A stretch of DNA of 64,000 nucleotides from JACVRW01 sp963825345 (GTDB lineage Bacteria; Actinomycetota; Thermoleophilia; Solirubrobacterales; Thermoleophilaceae). The DNA is taken from NCBI GenBank assembly GCA_963825345.1, contig CAWGSQ010000005.1, positions 248,001-312,000 on the forward strand. Direction: 5' to 3'. Made by a program: the position numbers and the translations under genes. Under the pieces are notes generated by a model. It did not search any database. It was not told where the DNA came from and was given only the letters and a program-made list of their open reading frames with translations. The stretch's first letter is position 1; each line of letters starts with the position of its first letter. Below are positions 53,711-63,898 of the stretch, in pieces.

Positions 53711-56700
53711 TTAAGCAACCAGGCGCGAGGCGCCGGTCAGGCCCGCCAGTTCGGCGCGGCATGCGCCGTCGGCGGACACGCGCCAGTCGGGCCCGAGGAG
53801 CAGGCGCCGCTCGCCCACGGCGAGCAGCAGCTCGTGGTCGCCGCGGTGGTGGTTGACCACCTCCTTCAGGTCCTCGAGGAAGCCCTCGGAGACGCCGGCC
53901 GACACGTGGATCGTGAGCCGCTGCACCACGGGCTCGACGGGCAGCGCCTCGGCCGCCTTCAGGACCTCCTCGGCGCTCGGCTCGAAGGCCTCCACCTCCT
54001 GTGCGACCAGCTTGGTCTCGCCCTCCTCCTTGTGGTCCACGCGCCCGCGCACGATCACGACCTTGTCGACGTCGACCTTGTCGGCGTTCGCGGCGTAGGC
54101 CGAGTTGAAGACGAGCAGCTCCACCTGTCCCTCGAGGTCGTCGAGGGTGGCGAACATCATCGGGTCGCCCTTCTTCGTCCTGATCCGCTTGCACTCGGCG
54201 ATCATGCCGCCGACGGTGACCCACTCGCCGTCCTTCTTCGCCGCCAGCTCCGTGAGCGAGCAGTCAACGCGCGCCCGCAGCGCCGGCCGCACCTCCTTGA
54301 TGGGGTGGCTCGACAGGAACAGGCCGAGCGTCTCCTTCTCCCACTCGTTCAGCTGCTTGCGGTCGTCCGGGAGCGGCACGATCGGCGGGTCGTGGTGCGC
54401 GGCGGCGTCCTCGGTGCCGCCGCCCTCGAGGTCGAAGAACGACGACTGGCCGCTGCGCGCGTCCTCCTGTGCCTGCTGGCCCGCGGCCTGCGCGCGCGGC
54501 AGCGCGTCCATCATCCCGGTGCGCGTGCCCGGCAGGGAGTCGAAGGCCCCGCACTTCACGAGCGAGTCGCTCGCCTTCTTATTCACGGCCTGGCAGTCCA
54601 CGCGCCGGCAGAAGTCCCAGACCGAGTTGAACGGCCCCTCCTCCCCGCGCGCCTTGATGATCGCCTCGACGGCCTGGTAGCCGAGCCCCTTCACGGCGTC
54701 GAGCCCGAAGCGGATGTTGCCCTCCACCACCTTGAAGTCGTGCCCCGATTGGTTCACGTCGGGCGGCAGCACCTCGATCCCCATGTCCTCGCACTTGGCG
54801 ACGAAGAACGGCACCTTGTCCTTCGTCGACATCACGGAGGAGATCAGGGCGGCCATGTATTCGGCCGGGTAGTTGGCCTTCAGCCACGCGGTCCGGTAGG
54901 TGATCAGCGCGTAACAGGCGGCGTGACTTCGGTTGAACGAGTAGTCGGCCGCCGCCTCGTTCACGGCCCAGAGCTCGGCGATCACGGCCTCCGCGGTACC
55001 GGTGGCGCGGGCGCCCTCGAAGAAGCGGTCCTTCAGCGCGGCCATGCGGTCGCGCTGCTTCTTGCCGATCGCCTTGCGCAGGTCGTCGGCCTCGGGCCCC
55101 GAGAAGCCGGCGATCAGCTTCGCGATCTGCATCGACTGCTCCTGGTAGAGGATCACCCCGCGCGAGGACTCGGTGATCGGGCGCAGTCGCTCGTCGGCGA
55201 AGTGGATGCCCTCCGGCACGCGCTTGTTGCGCGCGTAGGTGTCGATGTAGCGCATCGCGCCCGGGCGGTAGAGCGCCACCAGAGCCACGAGGTCGTTGAA
55301 CTCGTCCGGCTTGACCTTGCGCAGGGCGTCGCGCATGCCGTCGGACTCGAACTGGAACACGCCCACGGAGTCCCCGCGCGCGAGCATCTCGTAGGTCTTC
55401 AGGTCGTCCAGCGGCAACGCCGTCATGTCGGGCCTGGCTCCGCTCGACCCCTCGATGATGTCGAGCGCCGCCTCGATTACGTCGAGGTTCCGCAGCCCAA
55501 GGAAGTCCATCTTCAGCAGGCCGATCTCCTCGATCGGCTTCATCGAGTACTGGGTTACCGTGCGGTAGGAGCGCTCGCCGTTCTCCCCTCCCCCGGTCCG
55601 GTCCTCGGCGAGCTGGAGCGGCACGATGTCGGTGAGCGGCCGGTCGGCGATCACCACGGCGGCGGCGTGGATCGAGGAGTTGCGGACGATCCCCTCCAGG
55701 CCCTTCGCGGTGTCGATGATCCGGTGGACCTCAGGGTCCGTGTCGTAGAGCCGCCGGAGGTCGTCCTCCTCGGCGAGGTACTCGTCGAAGCTCTTCGACC
55801 GGCCCATCACCGGCTCCGGGATCAGCTTGGCGACCCGGTCGCCCGCGCCGTAGTCCATGCCGAGCACCCGGGCGGCGTCGCGCGTGGCCGCCCGCGGGAA
55901 CATCCGGCCGAAGGTGATGATCTGCGCGACCGACTCGCGGCCGTACTTCTCCGCGACGTACTGGATCACGCGCTCGCGGCCCTTCACCGAGAAGTCGATG
56001 TCGATGTCCGGCATCGAGATCCGCTCGGCGTTCAGGAAGCGCTCGAACAGCAGGTCGTACTCGAGCGGGTCGACGTCGGTGATCCTCAGGGCGTACGAGA
56101 CGATGGAGCCGGCCGCCGAGCCTCGGCCGGGGCCGACCGCGATCCCGTTGTCCTTCGCGAACTTCACGAAGTCCCAGACGATCAGGAAGTAGGCCGAGAA
56201 GCCCATCTTCTCGATCACGCCCAGCTCCATCTCGAGGCGTTCGAGGGCGGCCGCGGGCGGCGGATCGCCGTAGCGCTCGCGCAGGCCCTGCTGGGCCAGC
56301 CGGCGCAGGTAGGACTCCTGCTCCTCGCCCTCCGGCGCCGGGAAGCGTGGGATCAGCATCTTGCCGAGCTCGATCTCGACCTCACAGCGCTCGGCGATCT
56401 CGAGGGTGGTGGCAATCGACTCCGGCCACGCGCCGAACTCGGCGGTCATCTCGGCCGAGTCCTTCAAATAGAACTCGTTGGTGTCGAACGACAGCTTCGG
56501 GTCGCTCAGCGTGCTCTTCGTCTGCACGCAGAGAAGCGCCTTGTGGTTGTCGTAGTCCTCGCGGCGCAGATAGTGCACGTCGCCCGTGGCCACGAGCGGA
56601 CGGCCGACCTCCTTCGCCACCCGCACGATGCCCTCGTTGGCCTTGTCCTGGGCCGCGATCCCGTTCTTCTGGACCTCGAAGTAGACGTTGTCCGTGCCGA

Positions 56701-57187
56701 AGACCTGCAGCAGCTGGTCGACGTGCTGCCGGGCCTCGTGCGGGATGTCGTCCACGATCCGCCGGCAGAAGCGCGATTGCAGGCAGCCGGTGAGGGCGAT
56801 GACGCCCTCCGAGTAGCGCGAGAGCAGGTCGAGGTCGACGTTCGCCTTTCCGCGCTTGTAGCCCTCGAGGTAGCCGGCGGAGCTGAGCTTCACGAGGTTG
56901 CGGAAGCCGGCGTCACTCGAGGCAAGCAGCGTGAGGTGGTTGCGCTCGTACTTGAGGGCCGTGGAGGCGAGGTCGTCGACGAAATACGCCTCGAGGCCGA
57001 GGATCGGCTTGATCCCGTGCTTCCTGCAGGCCTTGTAGTGCTCGACCGCCCCGTTCATCACCCCGTGGTCGGTCAGGCCGAGCGCGGGCTGCCCGAGCGA
57101 GGCCGCGCGCTCGGCGAGCGCGTCGATCGGGCAGGCGCCGTCGAGCACGGAGTACTCGGAATGGACGTGGAGATGGGCGAAGCTCAT
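53711..57187 (-). CDS. dnaE: DNA polymerase III alpha subunit
   Basis: Replicative polymerase, 1158 residues. The PHP domain opens with FAHLHVHSEYSVLDG. Palm motifs include the DIDIDF aspartates in AERISMPDIDIDFSVKGRER and, before them, GPGRGSAAGSIVSYALRITD. YKRGKANVDLDLLSRYSEG, VILYQEQSMQIAKLIAGFSG and FNRSHAACYALITYRTAWLK are typical of DnaE. The C-terminal region has the HhH and OB-fold segments (VTVGGMIAECKRIRTKKGDP). GTG 57196 is an alternative start, three codons earlier; ATG 57187 is preferred because TAGGAT lies 12 nt before it and only 3 nt before the GTG. Confidence 0.97.
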   Translation of the reverse strand: MSFAHLHVHSEYSVLDGACPIDALAERAASLGQPALGLTDHGVMNGAVEHYKACRKHGIKPILGLEAYFVDDLASTALKYERNHLTLLASSDAGFRNLVKLSSAGYLEGYKRGKANVDLDLLSRYSEGVIALTGCLQSRFCRRIVDDIPHEARQHVDQLLQVFGTDNVYFEVQKNGIAAQDKANEGIVRVAKEVGRPLVATGDVHYLRREDYDNHKALLCVQTKSTLSDPKLSFDTNEFYLKDSAEMTAEFGAWPESIATTLEIAERCEVEIELGKMLIPRFPAPEGEEQESYLRRLAQQGLRERYGDPPPAAALERLEMELGVIEKMGFSAYFLIVWDFVKFAKDNGIAVGPGRGSAAGSIVSYALRITDVDPLEYDLLFERFLNAERISMPDIDIDFSVKGRERVIQYVAEKYGRESVAQIITFGRMFPRAATRDAARVLGMDYGAGDRVAKLIPEPVMGRSKSFDEYLAEEDDLRRLYDTDPEVHRIIDTAKGLEGIVRNSSIHAAAVVIADRPLTDIVPLQLAEDRTGGGENGERSYRTVTQYSMKPIEEIGLLKMDFLGLRNLDVIEAALDIIEGSSGARPDMTALPLDDLKTYEMLARGDSVGVFQFESDGMRDALRKVKPDEFNDLVALVALYRPGAMRYIDTYARNKRVPEGIHFADERLRPITESSRGVILYQEQSMQIAKLIAGFSGPEADDLRKAIGKKQRDRMAALKDRFFEGARATGTAEAVIAELWAVNEAAADYSFNRSHAACYALITYRTAWLKANYPAEYMAALISSVMSTKDKVPFFVAKCEDMGIEVLPPDVNQSGHDFKVVEGNIRFGLDAVKGLGYQAVEAIIKARGEEGPFNSVWDFCRRVDCQAVNKKASDSLVKCGAFDSLPGTRTGMMDALPRAQAAGQQAQEDARSGQSSFFDLEGGGTEDAAAHHDPPIVPLPDDRKQLNEWEKETLGLFLSSHPIKEVRPALRARVDCSLTELAAKKDGEWVTVGGMIAECKRIRTKKGDPMMFATLDDLEGQVELLVFNSAYAANADKVDVDKVVIVRGRVDHKEEGETKLVAQEVEAFEPSAEEVLKAAEALPVEPVVQRLTIHVSAGVSEGFLEDLKEVVNHHRGDHELLLAVGERRLLLGPDWRVSADGACRAELAGLTGASRLVA

Positions 57188-57199
57188 CCGGGACACCCG

Positions 57200-57205
57200 A
57201 TCCTA
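57200..57205 (-). promoter_or_regulatory. -10 box TAGGAT for dnaE
   Basis: TAGGAT on the minus strand, 12 nt from ATG 57187 and 3 nt from GTG 57196. A start point 6 to 7 nt downstream would fall between the two start codons and favour the ATG. Confidence 0.45.
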
Positions 57206-57259
57206 AGCACGGATTCGGACGCCGCGGATCGCCATTCCCGCAAATTCGGGGGACCCGAA

Positions 57260-58075
57260 TCAGCAGCGCTTGGGCAGGACCCTGATGCGCAGCGTGTTCG
57301 TCTTCTTGCCACCGATCGTGGCCCAGATGCGCAGGGTCCCGCCGCGCCGTGGGTTCACCCACGTGCCGATCGCCCCGAGCTGGTTCAGCATCCCTCTGTC
57401 CGGCGAGGCCTTCTTGCGGACGCCGGCGCCCCGGGCGAACAGCTTGACCTGGCGCAGCTCAGGAACCCCCCGGCGGGTCAGGGAAGACGCGCTATAGCGC
57501 AGGAAATACTCGAGCTCCGCGTACTGGCCGGCCTGGAGCCACTTGTCGACCTTGCTGTTCGGCACGTTCACGCCACAGAAGCCCGCGCGCGTGGTCCGGA
57601 AGGACATGAGCTGCGGCGGGAGGTAGAACTGGGCGGTGGTCGAGCTGGCCTTCGCCGTGTGCTCCACCTCGTGGCCCTCCTCGTTGATGACGGTCGCGCT
57701 GCAGGTGACCGTGACCTCGCCGAAGAAGCGGAGCCCCGGCCCAGCCGTCATCCCCATCGATCCAGTCGGCGTTGCGTCCTCGGCTTCGAGAGCTTCGCCG
57801 TCGTACCCGAAGCGCTTGCCGGTCGGGCTGACGCCGTAGATGCCGACATCGACCTCCCGGAGCGCGTCGGGCGGCGCGGCCGGCCCGCAGGACGCGCTCC
57901 AGCTCACCGTCGCGCGTCGCGCGCGCGCGCAAAGCCCCGACTGGCTGCAGTCCTCCACGGCCTTCCCAAGCTCGAGCGTCGCCGTGATGCTCGGCGCGAT
58001 GTGGTCCGCCTGGGCGGCCGGCGCCGCCACCGCAAACGCGAGCAGCGCGCATAACGCGACGGCCGAGCGCCTCAT
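57260..58075 (-). CDS. secreted protein of unknown function
   Basis: 271 residues. The signal peptide MRRSAVALCALLAFAVAAPA has a likely cut at AQA-DH. The mature part is beta-rich with paired Cys (AVEDCSQSGLCARARRATVS and WSASCGPAAPP), EVTVTCSATVINEEGHEVEH, and a C-terminal domain with RRGGTLRIWATIGGKKTNTL ending KRC. The closing domain is of the bacterial Ig-like or filler type. It overlaps the 3' end of the upstream PD40 gene by 4 nt, so both are secreted together. No enzyme motif is seen. Confidence 0.8.
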   Translation of the reverse strand: MRRSAVALCALLAFAVAAPAAQADHIAPSITATLELGKAVEDCSQSGLCARARRATVSWSASCGPAAPPDALREVDVGIYGVSPTGKRFGYDGEALEAEDATPTGSMGMTAGPGLRFFGEVTVTCSATVINEEGHEVEHTAKASSTTAQFYLPPQLMSFRTTRAGFCGVNVPNSKVDKWLQAGQYAELEYFLRYSASSLTRRGVPELRQVKLFARGAGVRKKASPDRGMLNQLGAIGTWVNPRRGGTLRIWATIGGKKTNTLRIRVLPKRC

Positions 58076-59202
58076 CGGACGACCTTCACCTTCCTGGTCA
58101 CGAAACGGCCGCCTCCGCCCACGCTCACGGTCACGGCCCTGCCGCCGCGCCGCAGGCGTGCCTTGCCGGCACGGTTCGGCTTTACCTTCAGGGTCGTCGA
58201 GCGCAGCACCAGCCTCTTCGCCTTACCGAGCGGCTTCCCCCGAAGCAGCAGGGTGGCGGTGACCGTGCACTGGCAGTTCACCTTGACCTTCAGCCCCCTT
58301 AGCAGCGCGGCGAGCGCGACCCGCTTAGGAGCGGTAGCCGACAGCCGCCGGCCGGCAGCCGCCGGGCCCCAGTCAGGCGCCCCGCCCGTCGCAACGAACT
58401 CGCTCTGACCCGCGCAGGTGTCGAGGTTCACCGGTATCGCGTAGATGTCGTTGCCCTGCTGGTAGGCCAGCGTGCTGCCGTCTGGCGACCAGGTCGGTCG
58501 GAAGATCGCGCCCTCGCCACCGCTCACGACGCAGCGGAAGACCGGAGGGGCGGGTGGCGGAGCGTCCAGCCGATACAGCCTGATCGTCGTGCCGTCGGTG
58601 GCCGCGAGACGCGTTTGGCCGGCGTCGACCTCGCCGCCGACCAGCGTCGCGGCGGAATCCTCGAACCAGGTCTGGGTTCCCGAGACTCCGACCGTGTAGA
58701 TCAGCGTGTCGCCCGTGAACGTCTCCGAGCCGTCGAACATGAGGACCCTGTCGTCGCCGATCCACGACGGGTTGCTCCAGCCGCCGATATTGAAGATCTC
58801 GTCGTTGCTGGTCTGGCGGTCCGAGTGCGACAGTGCCGTGCGCATGCCGGGCGTGATCGGGCCGAGGTTCGTGTAGTTGTAGGCGACGAGGGCCCCACCG
58901 GGAGAAAGCGCCGGCGTGAGTGGTCCGGTGCCGCTGGAGTCGCCGGCCAGGTTGAGAAGCCGGCCGCTGCGGTCCATCCGGTGGAGCAGCTTGCCCTTCA
59001 CCGCCACGATCGTGCCGTCGTTCGCCTGGGTCGGCTTGGTGTAGCCGCCGGAGGTGGTCACCTGGCGCTGGCCCGTCCCGTCCGGGTTCACGACCCAGAC
59101 GTTGCCGCTCTTCTCATAGACGATCGAGTCGGCGAGCGCCGACGGGGTGGTCAGGGTCGCCGCAGCCAGCAGAGCCGCGGCGAGAGCGGGGTATCGGCGC
59201 AC
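58072..59202 (-). CDS. secreted TolB-like WD40 (PD40) beta-propeller protein
   Basis: 376 residues. Signal peptide (YPALAAALLAAATLTTPSAL, cut near ALA-DS). The mature protein carries PD40 repeats: VVNPDGTGQRQVTTSGGYTK, GPLTPALSPGGALVAYNYTN, NPSWIGDDRVLMFDGSETF and FRPTWSPDGSTLAYQQGNDI. The C-terminal ~90 residues form a basic all-beta domain (LRGLKVKVNCQCTVTATLLL and repeats). TolB-like propellers bind protein or glycan partners; none is evident. GTG start with TAGCTT 6 nt upstream; the next secreted gene is translationally coupled. Confidence 0.85.
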   Translation of the reverse strand: MRRYPALAAALLAAATLTTPSALADSIVYEKSGNVWVVNPDGTGQRQVTTSGGYTKPTQANDGTIVAVKGKLLHRMDRSGRLLNLAGDSSGTGPLTPALSPGGALVAYNYTNLGPITPGMRTALSHSDRQTSNDEIFNIGGWSNPSWIGDDRVLMFDGSETFTGDTLIYTVGVSGTQTWFEDSAATLVGGEVDAGQTRLAATDGTTIRLYRLDAPPPAPPVFRCVVSGGEGAIFRPTWSPDGSTLAYQQGNDIYAIPVNLDTCAGQSEFVATGGAPDWGPAAAGRRLSATAPKRVALAALLRGLKVKVNCQCTVTATLLLRGKPLGKAKRLVLRSTTLKVKPNRAGKARLRRGGRAVTVSVGGGGRFVTRKVKVVR

Positions 59203-59208
59203 GCGGCC

Positions 59209-59214
59209 AAGCTA
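59209..59214 (-). promoter_or_regulatory. -10 box TAGCTT for the secreted-protein pair
   Basis: TAGCTT on the minus strand, 6 nt from the GTG at 59202; no Shine-Dalgarno site. Confidence 0.55.
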
Positions 59215-59248
59215 CCCCAACTTCGCCGCTCTCGCCAATCGGGTTACC

Positions 59249-59415
59249 TCAGTCGTCGCTCGAGGAGGCCCTGGCCGCGAGCACGCCGGCGGCGAGCACC
59301 GCGAACACCGTCGCCGCGGCACCGATCTTCACCTTGTTCTGCGACATCTTGCGCTTCGCCACGCGTGAGATCACCTGCCACGCGAGCCAACCGAGCACCG
59401 TGTAACCCCTGGTCG

Positions 59416-59419
<4 letters not shown>
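59249..59419 (-). CDS. 56-residue membrane protein coupled to argG
   Basis: MTTRGYTVLGWLAWQVISRV, then a basic KRKMSQNKVKIG stretch, one membrane helix (AAATVFAVLAAGVLAA) and an RASSSDD tail. The start ATG overlaps the argG TGA in an ATGA junction, which supports a genuine, co-translated gene; the frame is open through argG only as out-of-frame noise. Function unknown. Confidence 0.65.
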
Positions 59420-60690
<1,271 letters not shown>

Positions 60691-60699
60691 CGCGCGGGC

Positions 60700-60705
60700 A
60701 CCCTA
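60700..60705 (-). promoter_or_regulatory. -10 box TAGGGT for argG
   Basis: TAGGGT on the minus strand with 9 nt to the argG ATG. It contains the TAG stop of argD, so argG can be transcribed alone or with the operon. Confidence 0.5.
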
Positions 60706-61851
60706 GTGAAGCACCGCGCCGAGCCGGCGCACGGCCTCGTCCACCTCTTGCTCGGACACCGTAAGCGGCGGAAGCATGCGAATCGTCTCGGGCCCGGTGG
60801 CGTGCACAACCAGCCGCTGGTCGAGCAGCAGCCGGCGCGCCACGTCCGGGGCCTCGGGCAGGTCGAAGCCGACCATCAGGCCGAGGCCGCGCGGCTCGAG
60901 CCCGAGCTCGCGCAGGCCGGCCGCGAGCTGATGGCCGCGCCCGGTCACGCTGCCCAGGAAGCCGGGCTCGGTCAGCACCTCGAGCACCGCGTTCGCGGCG
61001 GCGGCGATCACCGGGCCGCCCGCGAACGTGGAGCCGTGGTCACCGGGCTCGAGCACGTCCGCCGAGTCCGGGTTCGTAACGCACGCGCCGATCGGCAGTC
61101 CGCCGCCGAGCCCCTTCGCCACAGTCATCACGTCGGGAGCCACGCCGAGCTGCTCGTGGGCCCAGAGGGTCCCGGTACGGCCGTTGCCGCACTGGATCTC
61201 GTCGAAGATCAGCAGGGCGCCGTGCTCGTCGCACGCCTCGCGCGCCGCATGCAGCAGCTCGGGCTCCAGCGGGTGGATCCCCGACTCACCCTGGATCGGC
61301 TCGAGCAGGACCGCGGCCGTGCCCTCGCCCACAGCGGCCCGCAGGGCGGCGACGTCGTTCCGCGGCACAACCCGGAAGCCCGGCACGAGCGGCGCGAACG
61401 GCGCCTGCTTCGACTCCTGCGGGGTGCCGGAAAGCGCTCCCATCGTGCGCCCGTGAAATCCGCCCTCCATCACCACGAACCCACCGCCCGTGCGCCGCTT
61501 GCGGGCGAGCTTGAGCGCGCACTCGATCGCCTCGGCGCCGGAGTTGCAGAGGAACACACGGCCGCCGAGCGAGAGGTCGGCGAGCCGCTTGGCGAGTCGG
61601 ATGCCGGGCTCGGTGTAGAAGAGATTGCCCACGTGGATCAGCCGCGCCGCCTGCTCGCACACCGCCTCCACCACGCGCGGGTGGCAGTGCCCGAGCTGCG
61701 CTACCGAGATGCCGGTGAGGAAGTCGAGGTACTCGTGCCCCTCGTCGTCCCAGAGCCGGGTGCCCTCGCCGCGCACGAACTCCACGGGGTTCCGCGCGTA
61801 GGTGCTCATGAGCGCCTCGCGCTCGAGCGATTGGAGCTCGGCTAGGGCCAC
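60703..61851 (-). CDS. argD: acetylornithine aminotransferase
   Basis: PLP-dependent class III aminotransferase acting in arginine synthesis. 382 residues. NPVEFVRGEGTRLWDDEGHE, YLDFLTGISVAQLGHCHPRV, FLCNSGAEAIECALKLARK, GGFHGRTMGALSGT, LIFDEIQCGNGRTG and the PLP lysine in VMTVAKGLGGGLPIGA are present. GTG 61851 overlaps argB by 10 nt and gives the family-like LQSLEREALMSTYARNPVEF; ATG 61809 is the alternative. Fourth gene of argCJBDG. Confidence 0.95.
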   Translation of the reverse strand: MALAELQSLEREALMSTYARNPVEFVRGEGTRLWDDEGHEYLDFLTGISVAQLGHCHPRVVEAVCEQAARLIHVGNLFYTEPGIRLAKRLADLSLGGRVFLCNSGAEAIECALKLARKRRTGGGFVVMEGGFHGRTMGALSGTPQESKQAPFAPLVPGFRVVPRNDVAALRAAVGEGTAAVLLEPIQGESGIHPLEPELLHAAREACDEHGALLIFDEIQCGNGRTGTLWAHEQLGVAPDVMTVAKGLGGGLPIGACVTNPDSADVLEPGDHGSTFAGGPVIAAAANAVLEVLTEPGFLGSVTGRGHQLAAGLRELGLEPRGLGLMVGFDLPEAPDVARRLLLDQRLVVHATGPETIRMLPPLTVSEQEVDEAVRRLGAVLH

Positions 61852-62684
61852 AGCTTCGTGCCGCTTCCCTCGTCGGTGAACAGCTCGAGCAGGAGCGAGT
61901 GGGCTTGGCGGCCGTCGAGGATGTGGGCGTTCCCAACACCGGACTCGAGCGCGTGCACGGCCGCCTCGAGCTTCGGGCGCATGCCGCCACTCACCTCGGC
62001 CAGCTTCTCGCGCACCTCCTGCGCGGTCGCCTCCGAGATGCGGCTGTCCGGGTCGTCGGGATCCGCGCGCCAGCCCTCCACGTCCGTCAGGAAGACGAGC
62101 TTGAACGCGCCGAGCGCCTCGGCCACCGCCGCCGCCGCGGCATCCGCGTTCACGTTGTAAGACCTGCCCTCCATGTCCGCCCCCACCGAGGCCACAACCG
62201 GGATGTAGTCCTCCGCGATGTGCAGCAGCACGTCCACGTCGACCGTCTCGATGTCGCCGACAAAGCCGATGTCGGTCTCGCCCCCGGCCAGCCGCTTCCT
62301 CACGGTGAACAGGCGGCCATCGTCGCCACAGAGGCCCACCGCCGGCTGGCCGTGGCGGTTGATCCCGAGCACGATGTCCTTGTTCTGCTTGCCGACCAGC
62401 ACCATCTTCGCCACCTCGACCGTGGCCTCGTCGGACACGCGCAGGCCGTCCACGAAGCGCACCTCCATGCCGAGCCGCTCCATGTACGCGGTGATGTCCG
62501 GGCCGCCGCCGTGCACCACGACCGGGTTCATGCCGACGTACTTGAGGAGCACCACGTCGCGCGCGAACTCCTCTTTGAGCTCGGGGTCGATCATGGCCGC
62601 GCCCCCGTACTTGATCACCACCGTCTGACCGTGGAACTCCCGGATGTACGGGAGCGCCTCGAGGAGCGTTGCGACATCTCTCAT
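61842..62684 (-). CDS. argB: acetylglutamate kinase
   Basis: Phosphorylates N-acetylglutamate, usually the arginine-feedback-controlled step. 280 residues. VVIKYGGAAMIDPELKEEFA, NPVVVHGGGPDITAYMERLG, VRFVDGLRVSDEATVEVAKM, INRHGQPAVGLCGDDGRLFT and the C-terminal EVSGGMRPKLEAAVHALESG are diagnostic. The N-terminal region before the YIREFHGQTVVIKYGG block is short but includes the helix seen in arginine-inhibited hexameric forms. The ATG overlaps the argJ TGA by 4 nt. Confidence 0.97.
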   Translation of the reverse strand: MRDVATLLEALPYIREFHGQTVVIKYGGAAMIDPELKEEFARDVVLLKYVGMNPVVVHGGGPDITAYMERLGMEVRFVDGLRVSDEATVEVAKMVLVGKQNKDIVLGINRHGQPAVGLCGDDGRLFTVRKRLAGGETDIGFVGDIETVDVDVLLHIAEDYIPVVASVGADMEGRSYNVNADAAAAAVAEALGAFKLVFLTDVEGWRADPDDPDSRISEATAQEVREKLAEVSGGMRPKLEAAVHALESGVGNAHILDGRQAHSLLLELFTDEGSGTKLWP

Positions 62685-63898
62685 GACATGTAGTCCGCGT
62701 TGTAGTTGACGTAGTCGGGGCTGAGGTCGCTGAAGAAGACCTCGGTCTGGCCGCCCTCGCCGGGCATCGTGAGGACGTATTCGATCTCGGGGCCGCTCAC
62801 GAGCTCCGCCGGAGCGGGCTCGATCACGTCGCCGGCGGACACCACCTGGTGGCCCTCGATCTCGAGGTCGGCCACGAACGGCTCGCCGGCCGGCCACACC
62901 TGGCCCGCCGCCTGGAGGATGCGCCCGAAGTTGGGGTCTCCGCCGTGGAGGGCGCTCTTCACGAGCGGGGAGTTGGCGATCGACCGCGCCACCGTCTCCA
63001 CCGCGTCCGGGCGGCCGCTCACCACCACGCGGCCCACGCGCCGCGCGCCCTCGCCGTCGTGCACGATCTCGAGGGCGAGCTGGCGCAACAGGGCGTCAAG
63101 CGCCTCGCCGAGGGCAAGCTCGTCCGGCGACGCCGGCTCGATCCGGACACCCGCTGCGCCGCTCGCGAGCGCCACCACCGTGTCGCTCGTCGAGAGCTGG
63201 CCGTCCACGCTGATGCGGTCGAACGAGCGCTGCACGCAGACGCCGGTGAGCAGGTCGAGCGTGCGCTCTTCCAGGGCGGCATCCGTCTGGATGAAGCAGA
63301 ACATCGTCGCGTAGCGCGGCGAGATCATCCCAGCTCCCTTGGCCTGGGCCGCGAGCCGCACGGTTCCGGACGGGAGCTTCACATCCAGGCAGGCCCGCTT
63401 GGGGGCGGCGTCGCTCGTGAGGATCGCCTGCGAGAAGTCGTCGGCGTCGTCGCCCAGGGCCGCGCAGGCCGCGCGCACGCCGGCGCTCACCGGCTCGCGG
63501 GGCAGCTCGGTTCCGATTACCCCGGTGGAGGCCACCGCCACCTGCTGGGGCTCCACGCCTAGCTCCTCCGCGGCTGCCGACTGCATCACGAGCGCCGTCT
63601 CGACGCCGCGGGGACCGTCGCCGACGTTGGAGCAGCCCGAGTTGGCCACCACGGCTCGCAGGCGGCCCAGCTCGGCCTGCCGCGAGACCATCACGGGCGC
63701 GCCCACGCGCGCGTTGCTGGTGAAGCGGGCGGCGGACACGGTGTCGGGCTCGCTCGACGCGACCACGCCCACGTCGAGCCCGGCGGGCTTGATGCCGGCG
63801 GCCACCCCGGCCGCGCGGAACCCGGCCGGGAGCCCGTGCGGGTCGAGCTCGGTCACGTGCTCCGGGGCATCGACCCAGCGTGATCTGAAGAAGGTCAC
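62681..63898 (-). CDS. argJ: glutamate N-acetyltransferase / amino-acid acetyltransferase
   Basis: Autoprocessed ornithine acetyltransferase that recycles the acetyl group in the cyclic arginine pathway. 405 residues. Processing occurs before the catalytic Thr; VKLPSGTVRLAAQAKGAGMI fits the family, as do QVAVASTGVIGTELP and NSPLVKSALHGGDPNFGRIL with the terminal EYVLTMPGEGG region and YVNYNADYMS. If the enzyme is bifunctional, a separate ArgA is not needed. GTG start overlapping the argC stop by 4 nt. Confidence 0.95.
   Translation of the reverse strand: MTFFRSRWVDAPEHVTELDPHGLPAGFRAAGVAAGIKPAGLDVGVVASSEPDTVSAARFTSNARVGAPVMVSRQAELGRLRAVVANSGCSNVGDGPRGVETALVMQSAAAEELGVEPQQVAVASTGVIGTELPREPVSAGVRAACAALGDDADDFSQAILTSDAAPKRACLDVKLPSGTVRLAAQAKGAGMISPRYATMFCFIQTDAALEERTLDLLTGVCVQRSFDRISVDGQLSTSDTVVALASGAAGVRIEPASPDELALGEALDALLRQLALEIVHDGEGARRVGRVVVSGRPDAVETVARSIANSPLVKSALHGGDPNFGRILQAAGQVWPAGEPFVADLEIEGHQVVSAGDVIEPAPAELVSGPEIEYVLTMPGEGGQTEVFFSDLSPDYVNYNADYMS

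Noticed and set aside
53456..58054. A 1532-codon open frame on the plus strand across dnaE and the following secreted gene
   Set aside because: It is antisense to secure genes, its composition is His/Arg/Leu-rich with no recognisable domain, and such frames are a by-product of very GC-rich codon usage.
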